Below are positions 22,599 to 35,400 of a stretch of DNA of 64,000 nt, piece after piece. The stretch covers positions 1 through 64,000 of the forward strand of contig MU400729.1 of NCBI GenBank assembly GCA_022578965.1. Reading direction: 5' to 3'. The translations under genes were made by a program, and so were the position numbers. This DNA comes from Xylaria sp. FL1777 (Eukaryota > Ascomycota > Sordariomycetes > Xylariales > Xylariaceae). Each line of letters opens with the position of its first letter. Position 1 is the first letter of the stretch. The notes under the pieces were generated by a model that saw only the letters and a list, made by a program, of their open reading frames with translations, ran no database searches and was not told where the DNA came from.

Positions 22599-23939
22599 TC
22601 ATGAGATTTTCCAGGGCCGTACAATTCCATCATCCCCAGTCGTGATGAGCATCTCTTCGACGCCCCTCTTCTCAGGAGGGCAGCCGTCATCGTATCGTTT
22701 GCACCAAGTGATGTGGTTGATTTCGTATGGGCCATGCGCGTTCGGTGTTGTCGAAAGGAGCTTCCACTGCTTCGATGCCTCGGGCTTGTTTTCCTCCGGA
22801 TACCCGTTTCTCATTGGCACGTCACCGAATAGCTCAGCCGCCACTTCGTCCTCGGTCGGCGCTGCAGTACCTGGCGTTCCGTTGGCAACCAAAGCTTCCT
22901 CTTTGTACAAGGCAATCACGCCGTCGCTGCCACTGCTCGCTATCCAGCCCGTTTCAGCACTCCATGTTGCCGAATAGATGTCTCTAGTATGAATTGTGGG
23001 CAGTATAGCAGTGCATTTCCATTCTTCCTTGAGCGATCTCCGCATGGTATTAGGTATACCTCCTAGCCCACCCAATGCGCGGCGCGGAGCCCCTTCGACC
23101 TCGTCCTCCTCTTCTTGCAGAGTCCAGACACGGATAGTCCTATCAGCGCTCCAGGTCAACAGCCTCGGGAAACCGTCGGTCTTCGGGTTGGGTTCCCACT
23201 GTACGCCCCAGACGGTACCCTTGTGTTCCTCGAGCACAGCGACGCAGACCCATTCCCCATCCTCATCCTCGCGCCATATCCGTACTGTATCGTCGTAGCT
23301 TGCGCTCGCAAGAACATCGTTGCTATACCGGCCCCGGCCACTCCGGTTCGTATCAGGACACCAGGCGACAGCCTTGACATCACCTTCATGTTCGGTCAGC
23401 ACGGCGATCGTCTCCCATTCATCGTCGGTCTCGGATGCCCCAACATCCTCCCATATCCACACGGCCTTATCTCGGCTGCAGGTGGCCACGTACTGACCCG
23501 AGGGCGAGAAGGCGACGGATTTGATCTCCGACTCGTGGCCCTCGAGAACAACAATCAGCTCCCAGTCCTTTTCATCGGCATCTTCTCTGGCGCCGCCCGT
23601 CATCTCGACCTCGAGACCGCCACTACCGCCCTGCCCTTCGTCTTCCCACCGCCATAGCCCCGCTGACGAGTCAAAGCTGCCGGTGATAAGACAGAGCTTG
23701 TGCGGCGGCAGATTCGGCCTCCAGGTAGTGGAGCGGACGGAGCGCTCGTGGCCGTTGGTGAGGGCGCTGTGGGCGGAGAGGGTCGATAAGGAGAAGACGG
23801 TGACGGACTTTTGGTGGGCGGTCGCGAGGAGCGGGAGTGTCGGGTGCGGTATGGATTGCCAAGCGCGCTCGTATAGATCTGGTTTGAAAGGAGGCAATGG
23901 CACGAGCTTGGTGAGCGCCGCAGGCTCGTGGGATGACAT
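22599..23939 (-). CDS. CIA1: Cytosolic iron-sulfur assembly WD40 protein Cia1
   Basis: Intronless, 446 residues from ATG 23939 (the frame extends slightly further but the earlier codons lack an ATG). Seven WD-type blades can be followed, for example GHESEIKSVAFSPSGQY, HEGDVKAVAWCPD, EEHKGTVWGVQWEP and the last one ending in VRPWKIS. Loops between blades are extended and acidic, as in other filamentous-fungal homologues. In the family, Cia1 (human CIAO1) is the scaffold of the CIA targeting complex that hands Fe-S clusters to cytosolic and nuclear apoproteins. Neighbouring TFB1 is a TFIIH subunit and the TFIIH helicase Rad3/XPD is a known Fe-S client of this route, but I read that adjacency as coincidence. 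Cia1 is convergent with the gene on its left. Confidence 0.92.
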   Translation of the reverse strand: MSSHEPAALTKLVPLPPFKPDLYERAWQSIPHPTLPLLATAHQKSVTVFSLSTLSAHSALTNGHERSVRSTTWRPNLPPHKLCLITGSFDSSAGLWRWEDEGQGGSGGLEVEMTGGAREDADEKDWELIVVLEGHESEIKSVAFSPSGQYVATCSRDKAVWIWEDVGASETDDEWETIAVLTEHEGDVKAVAWCPDTNRSGRGRYSNDVLASASYDDTVRIWREDEDGEWVCVAVLEEHKGTVWGVQWEPNPKTDGFPRLLTWSADRTIRVWTLQEEEDEVEGAPRRALGGLGGIPNTMRRSLKEEWKCTAILPTIHTRDIYSATWSAETGWIASSGSDGVIALYKEEALVANGTPGTAAPTEDEVAAELFGDVPMRNGYPEENKPEASKQWKLLSTTPNAHGPYEINHITWCKRYDDGCPPEKRGVEEMLITTGDDGIVRPWKIS

Positions 23940-26746
23940 CTTGGGGATGTGCAGCACAGACTAGAGGACGTAGGATGAAGGACGGACACCTTTGACCATT
24001 GTTCGCGGCAACACCAAGTTGATCACATATACTAGGGCCAAGAGTAGTTTTGAGGAAATAGATCCTTCGTGCTGTGAATTGTACAGAATGACAAGCAAGC
24101 TATCAGCAAGATAGCCCGCATTCAATGCTGAACTTACTAGATACCTCGTGAAGATTGCTGGGTGATGCGATAACGGCGCGGGGGTTTGCTTATCGATCAC
24201 TGAGAAAGGACCTCGGAGCTGACGTAGCTGCGGGGCACTTTCGAGGCTTACAACAATAAGAGGTTTATATGAATATGTATTTGTGTGTTGTAGTTAACGC
24301 AACTATCACTCTAAGTCATATTTTTGTCATGACCCAGCAACTGTCCATGCCAATTATTCTTGCTAATTTTTTTTCTTTCTCCCTTGATGGATAGATAAGC
24401 CGATACAGCTCAAAAACGCCAATCTATTCGGTCTTTCTGCTCACCATATTGATTGGACACTCGGCCAAAGCTAGATACACCGTATGAGTTTTGCATAGCG
24501 TTTCTAGCCATATGATTTAGCCATCTCGTCGACTTATCACAATTACAAGAGAGATCTGGCGAAACTGAGACACCTTGAGCACAGTTCATATCCTTCGCTT
24601 ATAATTTCTTCGGTGTCTTCGGTTGTTTTTCTCATCGAGTCGAGACACCGTGAGGGATTAGTCATGCTGAGGCGCAGTTCTCTTCTCCCAATGTTGACCG
24701 TCAAGATTGCCACGACCTTTGCCTAGAGGAGCACTATGTCAGCTCCAAGGCCTTACCTAACCTCTATTACATGATTGGCTTGTTTGTAATAGTCTCGGCC
24801 GCTATACAAACAGCGAGAGAGAGCAGTAAGGAGATGTTCGCTAGGCCGGAGGAAAAGGGGGGGAGTACAGGCCATATTCGTCACCATCCACGCTACGTCC
24901 TGAGAGTACCGCATGCTAAATGTGTCGATAGATGTCCTACTAATCTCTAGGTAAGTTAAGGCTTGTTGCCGAAACGGGACTCCTGAAATGGCAGTGCGAT
25001 GACTTCACGTGGCCATTGTATGATACAGCGTTTACATGTAGGCCACTTATCTCGATCTTCTCTTCACCAGATTCCAAGTACGCACTAGGCAATAAACAAC
25101 GTGAGCGACAAGCTTTATTAAATAATAAAACTGAGGCGGAAATAGATCCGCTGAAGAGGCCTTATCAAGCCGTCCCCGTATACACGGTGATTCCTAATAC
25201 TTGTCCGTTCATCCGCGAGTTTCTTAGTGCGTGATCGCGGTCCTTTCCGATCGAAAGGATTGTAGATCCTCTCAACCCTACCCGAGAAACAATCGATCCA
25301 GAGAGAGCGCTAGGGACAATGTCATTTCCACTTTTCCATGTGTCCACACACACCGGACATCTCTACGTACAGAGCAAGACCTTTTGTGTTCCACGACGCG
25401 TCGGAGGTGCCTACCATAGGTAGGTAAGTTAAGTTAAGTCGGAACAGTGTACGGCGGCCTAGGCTGCTTGTGTTTCCCATTCAACTAGTGGCAACTTGGG
25501 CCGAGTCAGTGCTACGCCGCAAAGCACTAGTATACAGTAAGGGTGGAAATTTTCCGAACGTTTATACGCCCAACACGTGGGGGTCTGAAATTCTCGTGTA
25601 AGTGGGTGCTTTGAGTAACCATAAAACAAACAAACGTGTTGTCAAGTGAGACGGGCGCAATCAGAAGCAATCCAGGGGAAAGAAGCAGAAAAGGAAGAGG
25701 AAGCAAACATCTCGAGACTGCAACAGAATTCTGGACATTGGTGTAGTCGGTGAAGGGAGTGCCTGGATGTTAAAAGGAAGACAAAGTCTCCTCCTACTGT
25801 AGGTGAGCGACAACATGGATGCATGCACTCGATGCTGCGCAAAAAAAAAGGTACCACCAGAGATCTCCGCTAGGATCTCCGCTGGATCTCCCCGATCCTC
25901 GATTAGCGGATCTGCGCAGGGTGTGCCCCTAATCCCGGTCAAGCGTGCTCCGACGGCGTGGTTAATGGTGTAATGGTTCCAGCCGCCTGTTTCCTCTCCA
26001 CGACCATTACTGGCTGGGTTCGTCGACCGTGGCACCTATGGCGCTGCTATCTTTATTACCTATCTAGTTATACACATTTTCATCTTCATTTTCATTCTCA
26101 TTATTGCCCTCATCCTAGTAACTGTGCTCGTTCAATTACCTAGTCACTGTCAACTTGATTGTTTCTCCCTAGTTTCTCCCTAGTTTCCCCTTGCATACCT
26201 TATCTTTCTCATGATGACTGATAGAGAGAACCTTCCACCTATATCGAAACGAGTACCGTCTTCTCCTCCCCGTCTTGGGGCTCTATCTAGCCGGACCTTG
26301 TTCCGAGGCTATGATATGGAGGAAATAAATCCCTATAGCATTCACTATCCTAAGAAAGTCTCTAGCTTCGGAGGATATCTAGTGTTAGGTAGATCGGCTA
26401 TGAGTTCAGCTCGTCTCAACCACCTGCACGGCGTCGCCTAGGCTAAGACTAGCTTAGGCCTGTCGTTCATACGCACGTAGTAGGTAGTACCTGAATGCCC
26501 CTGTCTATTACAAGAAAATTCACCCCGGCCTTTCAGCCGGCTACTAGTATTAGATAGTATAATACAAGTTCCTTGTTAGTACAACTTCTAGGTATTCAGA
26601 GCGGATCACGGTATCATGATTCATGTATTTTCCTTCTGGGCATATATCAAGTAAAGCAGATAGGGAGACCGATGAAGTCTGGATGTCGCGACTGAGGTCG
26701 ATTTCTCTCTCTCATCGTGGCCTTCTCGAGGCATCACATCGCAGAA
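23940..26746. other. Long divergent intergenic region
   Basis: 2.8 kb between CIA1 (-) and the MHYT gene (+). The minus-strand frame 23,961-24,200 abuts CIA1 and is probably its leader. A 76-codon frame (26,211-26,441, ATG ATG start) has a mixed composition but no recognised motif. TAGGTAGGTAAGTTAAG words lie near 25,420. At 25,861-25,913 the word GGATCTCCGCT recurs and its complement follows, forming an imperfect hairpin. No RNA gene was recognised. Confidence 0.55.
25861..25913. repeat. Small imperfect hairpin with repeated GATCTCCGCT word
   Basis: Starts AGATCTCCGCTAGGATCTCC, repeats GGATCTCC again, and ends TAGCGGATCT, which pairs with the beginning with a 2-nt mismatch. Could be a chance palindrome or a remnant of a small inverted-repeat element. 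Confidence 0.4.
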
Positions 26747-29726
26747 ATGTCGACTCCAGATGATATGTTTCAGCAATACTATGGCCAATTCGTCCCTCGA
26801 TCATTTAACCCAGGTTTCGTGGTCCTGAGTTTTCTAGGTGTGTAATCAAGCCTCCTGTGTCTAGTCCCTTGGTCTCTTTGTTTTTGTATGATCTACAAGT
26901 TGGACTGCTTGACTAACATTATTTTGCATGCAGTATCCCTCATCGGCTCTATCTCAACACTCGAGCTTCTCAACAGACGGACATCTCGCAATGGGCTTCT
27001 CAACCACGTATTCCTAGTGACTGCGGCCGTAGCAATGGGAGGAATTGCAATCTGGTCTATGGTATGAGAAATAATCACCCCCATCTAGAAATAGCTGCTA
27101 CGCTTACCAAAGTTTGAAGACCTATTCTGACAACGGACTTTAAAATGTATAGCACTATGTCGGGAACCGAGCCATCGTCTTGGCCCAGGATCAACCCGAG
27201 CTTCAGATTGTCTACTCAAGTAAATTCACGGCCGTCTCGTTCTTCCTTCCTATTATAGTCCTACTTCCAGCCTTCGTTGCCACAGGCACAAACAATCACA
27301 TCTCGTTCTGGCGCATCGGAGGAGGTGGTACATTAGCGGGCGGAGCTATTTGTGGTAGTAAGTCTTTTGCCTCGCGAATCTTATTTTGACGGTCCCGCGA
27401 ACCAAATATCCCCTACCAACCTCAAACGTAATTCCTAAGCAACACACGACTAATCCTTCTGTTACCAGTGCACTATATTGGCAACGCCTCGATCGAAAAT
27501 TACAGTTGCCGGTATGACCTAGCCAATGTCATCGGGTCTGCCATCATCGCCGTAGCCGCTAGTAATGCGGCTCTGTCCATATTCTTTCTCTGGAGAGCAT
27601 CGTGGACCAACTCGTGGTGGAAGCGAGGACTCTCCGGTGTCGTGTTAGCCAGTGCCGTATCAGGGATGCATTGGTGTGCCTCAACCGGTACCAACTACCG
27701 TCTGCTCAAGCTGAACAACAGAGATCAGTTTTCACGCAATGCCGTAGTTATATTCGTTACCGTATTATCCTTCACCGCCGCGTTGATTGTCGCTGGAGTG
27801 GTCGTCCACGGAGCCTGGGTGGCGCGAAGTAATGCGAGCAAGGCACGACATGTCGTCCTTGCAGCTGCTATATTTGATCGCGCCGGAAGGATTCTCGTTA
27901 GCCCGGAGGGACTGGTACCTAGCGAGAAAATCACAGATACATACATCGAGAAGACCCCGAGCGACACGTTCAGTATCGAAAACCCACTCTTCCAGTGGAT
28001 GTTTCAAGCATCTCGTAACTGGAATGCCACGAGTGGGATGATTACTAGTATGGCACATCACATAGCGCACCTGGCTGGTAACGGTCGTGGTAGGAGTATT
28101 CGCTTAATTAGAGAGAACGGGCAGCTTATTGAACACTACGACGTCGTATTCCGAGAGCTTTTTGTTCTGGCCGCAGCGAGTTTGGCCACCAAGTTGAAAG
28201 AGCAACTCCCGAATGTCGGTGTTCTATGGGATGAGATACTCCCCACCGGCGAGGTCAGGCAGCACTATCCAAAAGAGAACCCAATCGACTCTTCTGAAAG
28301 AGGGGAGAGCATGAGTATCAGCGGGTCCCCGACTGGACGAGGTTCGTTACTGTTCCTAGTCCGTCGCCTTGAGAATTCATCCGACGTCGAGAAGCTCGAG
28401 GCGGCAGGCTATCGATTCGCCGACATCCATCAAGTTAGTAGCATCATTCGCTCTGGTATGAAGATCAAGACACCAGACTTAGCTCACACACTAGCCGACA
28501 TGGCAACATATGCTGAGCATCCTATGATGGATTCCGCTGCCCATCTGGGTTTCTTCGGCATCAGAGCTCGCGTAAGTGGGTATGGCTTCGACGTATTAGT
28601 CGAAAGGGGGGCACGTAACGTACTCCCATCGTCGAAACTACCCCTTGAACGCCTCGAACCATGGCATACTGAATTTCTCCGCCAGTATGACAGGTTAAAT
28701 GTGGCGTCATTGCATCAAACTCTTAAGGACACGTCGAAGAAGCGGACACAGCAGGAGGCAGATTTTGCTAATGTGCTGGCTGATGCTATAAGCACCCTAT
28801 ACAAGCGTGTCGACAATAGGCGGATATTGGACGAAGCTACCCTAAGTTATCGGACAGTTCAAGTTCCTTGCCAACCTCGACTCGGGTCAACCGCGGTGGA
28901 AGAGTGCACGATGATCGTGCTGCATTCTGTGATCCCAATCCACTACTCCCTCAGTAATCCAGGCTGCGAGTTCATACCATTAAGCTTTTTCAAGATTCAG
29001 CAGATGGTGCATAAAAACTCACCGTATCAAGCAGCTTTTACGCAGCACCTACACCGAGAACTCGTACCCACCATCAAAGGAATATCAGCCACTAAAAGCC
29101 ACAAACTGAACGGTCAGCAAGCTCCATGGGAACGACAGCGAGACTGGCGATCCGGCGTTCGAAAGCTTGCCGGTAACCTACATACTCGGAAGAATTCAGA
29201 TTTTCGCGCCGTCGATGCCGAGGGAAACCCCATCCCTACCAAGATAGGAAACAAGTTATCGAGCAGCAGTTCGAACCAGAGTTCAACACAGGAGTTGTGG
29301 AGCCGGGAGGAGACTACCATCAAGGCTGCTTCCCATGACACGCTACCCGAAAGACAGAAGGGTATACATCAGCAGGTGCGAAATGTCTCCAGCCTCGGCG
29401 GTATCCTCGTATCGCAAGAGATCAGGGTGGCTATAAGTCAAGTTGACGAGGTTGACGGTCAATCGTTGGAGATGGGCCGACCATCGCGAGACCAGGGCCA
29501 GTCATATCCCCAGCACGACGCTGCGGCGTCCTATCCAAAGCGTAGCGGCCACACCCGAACCAGGACTGACTCAACTAATGCGGTTGAGCTCGAGTCGATC
29601 GCCAAGGTCAACGCCGATGCACGTGTGAGACAAACTCTGGGCTTGACGGCGGAGGCGAGCGGAAGCGTCAACGAGGTGAAGACCTTCGTGGATGAGCTGT
29701 TCTCTGCATGCTTTGAACGACGTTGA
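26747..29726 (+). CDS. MHYT-domain multi-pass membrane protein, putative sensor
   Basis: Four exons (26747-26837, 26934-27061, 27153-27357, 27469-29726) encode 893 residues. Introns are 96, 91 and 111 nt with canonical ends. The three family motifs are all present: MHYV at 73-76, MHYI at 142-145 and MHWC at 208-211, each at the edge of a hydrophobic helix, so the N-terminal 260 residues should form the seven-helix MHYT membrane domain. The MHYT domain is proposed to bind a metal (copper) and sense a diatomic gas such as oxygen or nitric oxide; this is a prediction from bacterial work, not proven in fungi. The remaining 630 residues are soluble, with a Ser/Gln/Arg-rich low-complexity tail. The two introns in the N-terminus fall next to the motifs: the second exon ends on the Met of motif one and the third splits the Met codon of motif two. 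It is the last intact gene before the AT-rich block. Confidence 0.88.
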
Positions 29727-30769
29727 GAGAGCAGTTACTTCTGGAAATGTATAATTGAGCTTGCGACTATGTATTGGATTACATGTAGTAAATATAATGG
29801 CGTTGGTGGCGACAACAGCAATGGCGGTAGTTATACTAAAGAATAATAACAACATCTATCTGCTTGTAACATCAATTATTCACAATCCTCTCGTCACCTG
29901 CAAAGTCTTCAAGCTGTAATGGACTGGTGACCATGTCTCCATGAACAATACTGTCCCTTTTTTTTTTTTTTTTTTTAGCGTTCATAGTTGGAATATTGGC
30001 AGATGGGTCGAGACCCGCGCAGATTTCATCAATGGCTAATAGCAGCACACCATCTAGGACCAACTTTTGCGATGGATGGGCAGCTATAGTATTGACGATG
30101 CAGAGAAAATTGATGTTGATTAAATACTATCTCCTCTGTCCCTGTCTTCTACGCACGTGGGAATGTCGAATGGCCGGGATCTATTTGGCTGAGTAGGTAC
30201 AGTGCCTGGAACAGTGTGATACTATGCCAAACAAAACATAAAACATCCAACATGAGAAAATGATTGATGGAGGATTCCATTTCCACCAACCCACTGCAGT
30301 TCTATTGGACAAGACAGTGCGCCTAGGGACTGGGTTGTTCCGTGTGGCAAGCCCAGTTGCAGACTGTGGACGTTCCACCGTTGACTTGACGGGCCTGGTT
30401 GATTAGGTACCTACGTATTGATTAACTACCGGTACCTAAGGTAGCGCGTCTGGAAATTGGTTTTCTTTTTCTTTTTCTTTTCTTTTTTTATTGCAATCAA
30501 TCATGTCACCGTAGAGTTCTGCATGTGTACATGCATTAGGTATGTATGTGACATAAAAAGTGGATAGCAGACGCTTTTGCGGATAAAAGTTACCTATACT
30601 ATGCTGCTTAAATATATGCATCGCGTTGAAAGCTACATAAACGCCCCGCTATTCCGCTTTTAAATGTCACAGAGGTCATACCTACCAAGGTACCGGTAGA
30701 TGAGGCATTATTGATTGCGGTTTAAAACGGGTGTATACCTACCTTAGCGCGCCACCCCGGTGTAGGAAA
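29727..30769. other. Flank of the AT-rich block, no gene seen
   Basis: The last ordinary-composition kilobase. It carries a 19-T homopolymer (29,958-29,976), a pyrimidine-rich tract near 30,460-30,490 and TAGGTACCTACG words near 30,405. Short frames only. Confidence 0.6.
29958..29976. repeat. Poly-T homopolymer, 19 nt
   Basis: Uninterrupted T run about 230 bp downstream of the MHYT stop codon. Could be the poly(A) tail scar of an old retroposed insertion on the minus strand or simple slippage. No element body was recognised next to it. Confidence 0.85.
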
Positions 30770-30777
30770 GTTGTGAT

Positions 30778-30797
30778 ATTTACACTTTGGTGTAAAT
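30778..30797. repeat. Perfect hairpin at the compartment boundary
   Basis: ATTTACAC and GTGTAAAT flank a TTTG loop exactly where the composition changes. May be chance or the terminal inverted repeat scar of an element end. Confidence 0.5.
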
Positions 30798-31677
30798 TTA
30801 TTATTTATGGGTTAATAGTCAGACATTAAACTTAGTAAATTATTATATAGTGCTAAAGACACTGTTACAGGAGTTAAACCGTATTTTGGGTACTGTGTGG
30901 CTTATAAATAAAGGACTAAAGTAGCTAAAAAATCAATTTTTAAGTATAAGACCATTTTTATCTTAAAAGCATGTTGAATTATTGCTGTAATTTTAGTGTA
31001 AAAATGGTTTTTATAATTATTATTGCTTTATGTTTAGCATTTAGTAAAAATAAAATTTTATTTTCAAAATAATTTTATAACACATGCTTTTTTTTATTAT
31101 AATATGCTGCGTATAAAAATAAAATTTAATTTAACTATAAATAATAATTTAAATAAATATTATAATATTACTTAATAAGCAATAAAAGCTAAGTAATATA
31201 AATTATAATTTTATATTAAAACATAAGTAAACTTTATTTATTAATTAATAAAAATAAACCTATAATAATTATTAGCTTTTTTAATTTTTATTTTTTTGTT
31301 AAAAGTATTAGTTATAATAATGTTTGCTTATATATAATTAAGCTACACTTAATAAAAAATATATAATAAATAAAATAATAAACAATAAATAATAAACAAT
31401 AAGTAATAAACTTAATTAACGTTTAAAGTAGTTTTATTATTTATTAGCTAATTATTTTATAATCTATAAAAAAAAAAAAGACTAACTTTAGCTAGCTTTT
31501 AGCTTATTTTAACTTACTTTAACTTTTTTACTATTTATATTTAAGTATTAATTAGTATTATAAAAGATTAATTTTGTTTATATTTAATGCTATATGTTTT
31601 AAAATAAAAGGTAAAACATATTAAAGTACTTATTAAAAGAAAAAATAAAATGTTTTTTAGTAATAAAGAAAATATAG

Positions 31678-32155
31678 CTAATAAAGCTATATAAAGCTAT
31701 AAAAAGCTGCAAAAACTATGTAAATTAGTTATTTTTAATATTTCTTGGTGTTTTTATTGCTTAGCTTTATTTTGCTAACTATATATAAGTACTTTGTTGT
31801 TTTTTCTTAGCTAATAAAGCTAAAAAATCTATGTAAATTAATTATTACTTAAATTTTTTAAAGTTTTAAAAATTGCTTTTTTACTTTATTAACTATATAT
31901 ATATACTTTATTGTTTTTTTTTAACTAATAAAGCTAAAAAACCTATATAAATTAATTATTACCTAGATTTTTTAAAGTTTTAAAAATTGCTTAGCTTTAC
32001 TTTATTAATTGCATATATATATTTTACTTTTTTAGCTAATAAAGCTAAAAAATTTATGCAAATTAATTATTACTTATATTTTTTAAAGTTTTAAGAATTG
32101 CTTAGCTTTATTTTTATTATATAAATAACTTTACTTTTTTTAATATATAACTTTT
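31678..32155. repeat. Diverged minisatellite, unit about 111-114 bp
   Basis: The word CTAATAAAGC recurs at 31,811, 31,925 and 32,036, each followed by a similar AAATTAATTATTAC ... TTTTTTAAAGTTTT segment. A less similar copy starts at 31,678. About three and a half copies. Confidence 0.75.
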
Positions 32156-32344
32156 TTTAACTATATATATATTATAGTTATAAAATTAAATATGCAAAAT
32201 TTAAAAAATATAATAGCAATAGTAAGCTTTATTAAAATAAATAACTAATAATTATTATAAGCTATTAGCAATATTTCTTTTTTATGTAATAAAATAAACT
32301 TATTATAGCTTATAATAATTAAGCTAAGCTAAAAAAGCATAAGC

Positions 32345-32405
32345 TGCTTTATTATATTTTTTAATTAGTAGTATGCTTTATTATATTTTTTAATTAATAG
32401 TATTA
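32345..32405. repeat. Short tandem duplication, about 31 bp x 2
   Basis: TGCTTTATTATATTTTTTAA followed by TTAGTAGTA and then nearly repeated with one change. Local slippage-type duplication in the AT-rich block. Confidence 0.75.
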
Positions 32406-35400
32406 TATTGCTTTATAAAATTGTATTTATATATACTTTTAGCTTAAAAACTATAAAAAGTTACTAATAAATAATTTATTTATTAAATAAAGCAAGTATA
32501 AAGTATTTAAAAAAAGTAGATTACTATTATTATGCTAAAAAAGCTAAAAATATTAATACTACTAAAAATGTTAGCAAACTTAAGATTATAATAGCTATGT
32601 TTAAAAAAAAAACATTTTTATTAATATTTTACTAATAATTTAATGCTTTAGGTTTAACTAAATATTTGTGCTATATTTGTTTACTTTAACATTAGTATAC
32701 ACTTAAATTTTGCAGCTAAAACATATTAAAAAAGCACATTATAGTTTAATTAACTTAAAGCAATTATAAGGTATAAATTGCTTGCTATAAAAAGTGCTAG
32801 TTAGTTAAGCTTATTAAAAGTTTAAAAGGCAAAAAAAAAAAAAAATAAGTTTAAAAATACAAAAAACAATTACTGTAAAAACTATAGCACTAAAAGAAAT
32901 AATTACTATAAAAACTATAGTTTTGCAGAAATAATATAAATATTGCAAAAATTATAGTATTAAACATAATAATTATTACAAAAATAATATTAGCTTAAGG
33001 AAAGCTACAATTAGCTTGCTAATATTAACAAAAGGTTTTTAAAAACATATTTTTTAGTAAAGCAAAATTTATTTAAGCTACATTAGTATACTTTATTAAA
33101 TAATAAAGCTTAACTTTAATAAAGAAATCTTTAAAAATTGCCAAAATAAATGTAAAAAAATAAAAACTAGCTAAAAGCAATAAAACGCAAAAAAAAAAAT
33201 AAACAAAAAAAAAAAAGAAAATAAAAAGTAAAGCAGCAATAGCTTTTCTTAACAAAAAAGAAAGCTATACTAATTAATAAAAAAAGCAGATTTTTTTATA
33301 TATAAAAGTAAAAAGACTTTTTATTTTTTTTGCAATGTATGCACTTAAATATATGAAGTTTTAAATTAGATATGTTTATATAATATAAATTAAAAAAGTT
33401 AACTAAAGAAAAAGGCTATAAAAAATAAAATAAAGTTAAAAGAAAACCTGCAAGTAAAATAAAAAAAATTAAAGAGTACTTGCTTTTAAAAGTAAGTTTA
33501 ATTAACTTTAATTTTAGCAACTATAATAAAAGCTAAAAAGCTTTAAATTAACTGCGAAGTTTTATAGTTTTAATTAAATTACTGCAAATATATAATAATT
33601 AAAACATTGCTACATAGATTTTTTTTTAGATTTTTATTATTACTTAAATAGTTTATTTTATATTATTTAATTTTACTATAAAAATTTACTATAATAGCAG
33701 CTTAATAATAAGCTTAATGCTTTTATATAATATTATAGTTTTAATTAATATAATAGTATTATTTTAATTTTAACTTATTAACTATAAAAAAAATAAAAGT
33801 AAATTTGCTTAAGTACTTTATATAAAATAAACATTATTATTAATATAAATTATGCCTTTTTTGCTTATATTAATTATTTATATTTTTTTTAATTATATTT
33901 ATAGTAGCTTAATAATTGCTTGCTTTTTAGTTAGGTTATAAAATAAACACTTTAAAATATAATAGCTGCTGTTTTAACTGCTTTAAGCTTATATAAAAGT
34001 AATTACTAAATAAACTTTGTTTAAAAAGGTTTACTAATAAGCAAAGATCTTGTTAATTTTTATAACTATAAAATTTGGTTAATTTAAGACAATAAACTTA
34101 GCATAATTATTAACTAAAAAATATATTTTTTTTTTTAATTTGTAAGTATAATTAGCAAAATAACTTAGCGTTATAACATTAAACCTGACTTTATTTATTA
34201 ATTTATGAAAAAAACCTTTTAAAACTACTATAAAAGCTTGCTTTTTAGATTTATTATATGCTAGTTATAATTGCAAGCTAAAGTACCTTATAAATTTTGC
34301 AGAAATTATATATTAATTATAAAGTTTTTAAAGCTTATAATATTTAAAAAAAAGTTAATGCGTTTTATAACTGCATATTTTAATATTTTATATAATATAT
34401 ATAAATTATAATAGTTGCTGTTTTTTTTTACTTTTAAGTACAACTTTTTTTCTTTAAACGTATTATTTTTATACCTAAAGTATAAATTAATTGCTTTTGT
34501 TAAATTTAAATAGCGTGATTTTATTTATTAGTATATATTATAAAAGTTAGGTAGTTTATATATAAAGCTTTTTGCGAAAAAAAAGAAAAAAGTTTAGCAA
34601 ATATTTTCGATTTAAGTTAAGGCTTTTGTTATATTGCAATAATTTATGCTTATAATGTTTGCTTTAAATTGCTTAAAGCTTTATATTAATAACAAATCTT
34701 GTTATAAAAAAAGAATTAAAATTTTATACTTATGTTTATTTTTATTTAATAAAACAAATATTATTGCATAAATTTTATACTTATATGTAACTTTAACTAA
34801 ATAAAAACTTATATAAACATTTAGCAGCTGTTTTTATTAAAAGTATTTGTTTATTTTTTTAAATAAATTAAGATTTTACTGTTAAATACTTATAGCAGTT
34901 ATTATAAATAATAAAAGTATTAAAAAAATAGCTACTTTAAACAAAGCTTAAAAAAAAATGCTTAAAGGATATTTTAGCATACTAATAGCAAGTATATTAT
35001 ATATTAATGCTTTTTACGCAAACATTAATTGCTAAGCAGATTTTATACTTGCTTATATATTAAAAGCATTTATTTAAACTTAACATAAGAACTAAAAAGC
35101 GTGTTAACTTACAAAAATTAAATTTTATAAATTTTGCTAATTTAATATGCTTTAATTTTGCTTATATACTAAGATTAATAATTAAGCAAATATTTATGTT
35201 ATAATAATTATTTAATTAGCAACTGAAAAATTTTTTGCTTTATTTGTATATTAACAATTATAATTAAAGTAATTTTAAGCTTTAGCTTTAATAAAACTGT
35301 ATAGCTAAGGTTTAATATGTTAATGTTATAAAATGGGCTAACTAGGCTAGTTAAAAAGCTAGGTGTAGAAAAAACATGCGTAAAAGGAGTTCTATTTGTT

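Noticed and set aside
13466..29726. Secondary-metabolite or other functional gene cluster
   Set aside because: The genes belong to unrelated core pathways and no backbone or tailoring enzyme is present.
33073..33255. 60-codon minus-strand hydrophobic frame
   Set aside because: Built almost only of Phe, Leu, Ile and Tyr, which poly-T/AT sequence gives by chance; not evidence for a membrane protein.
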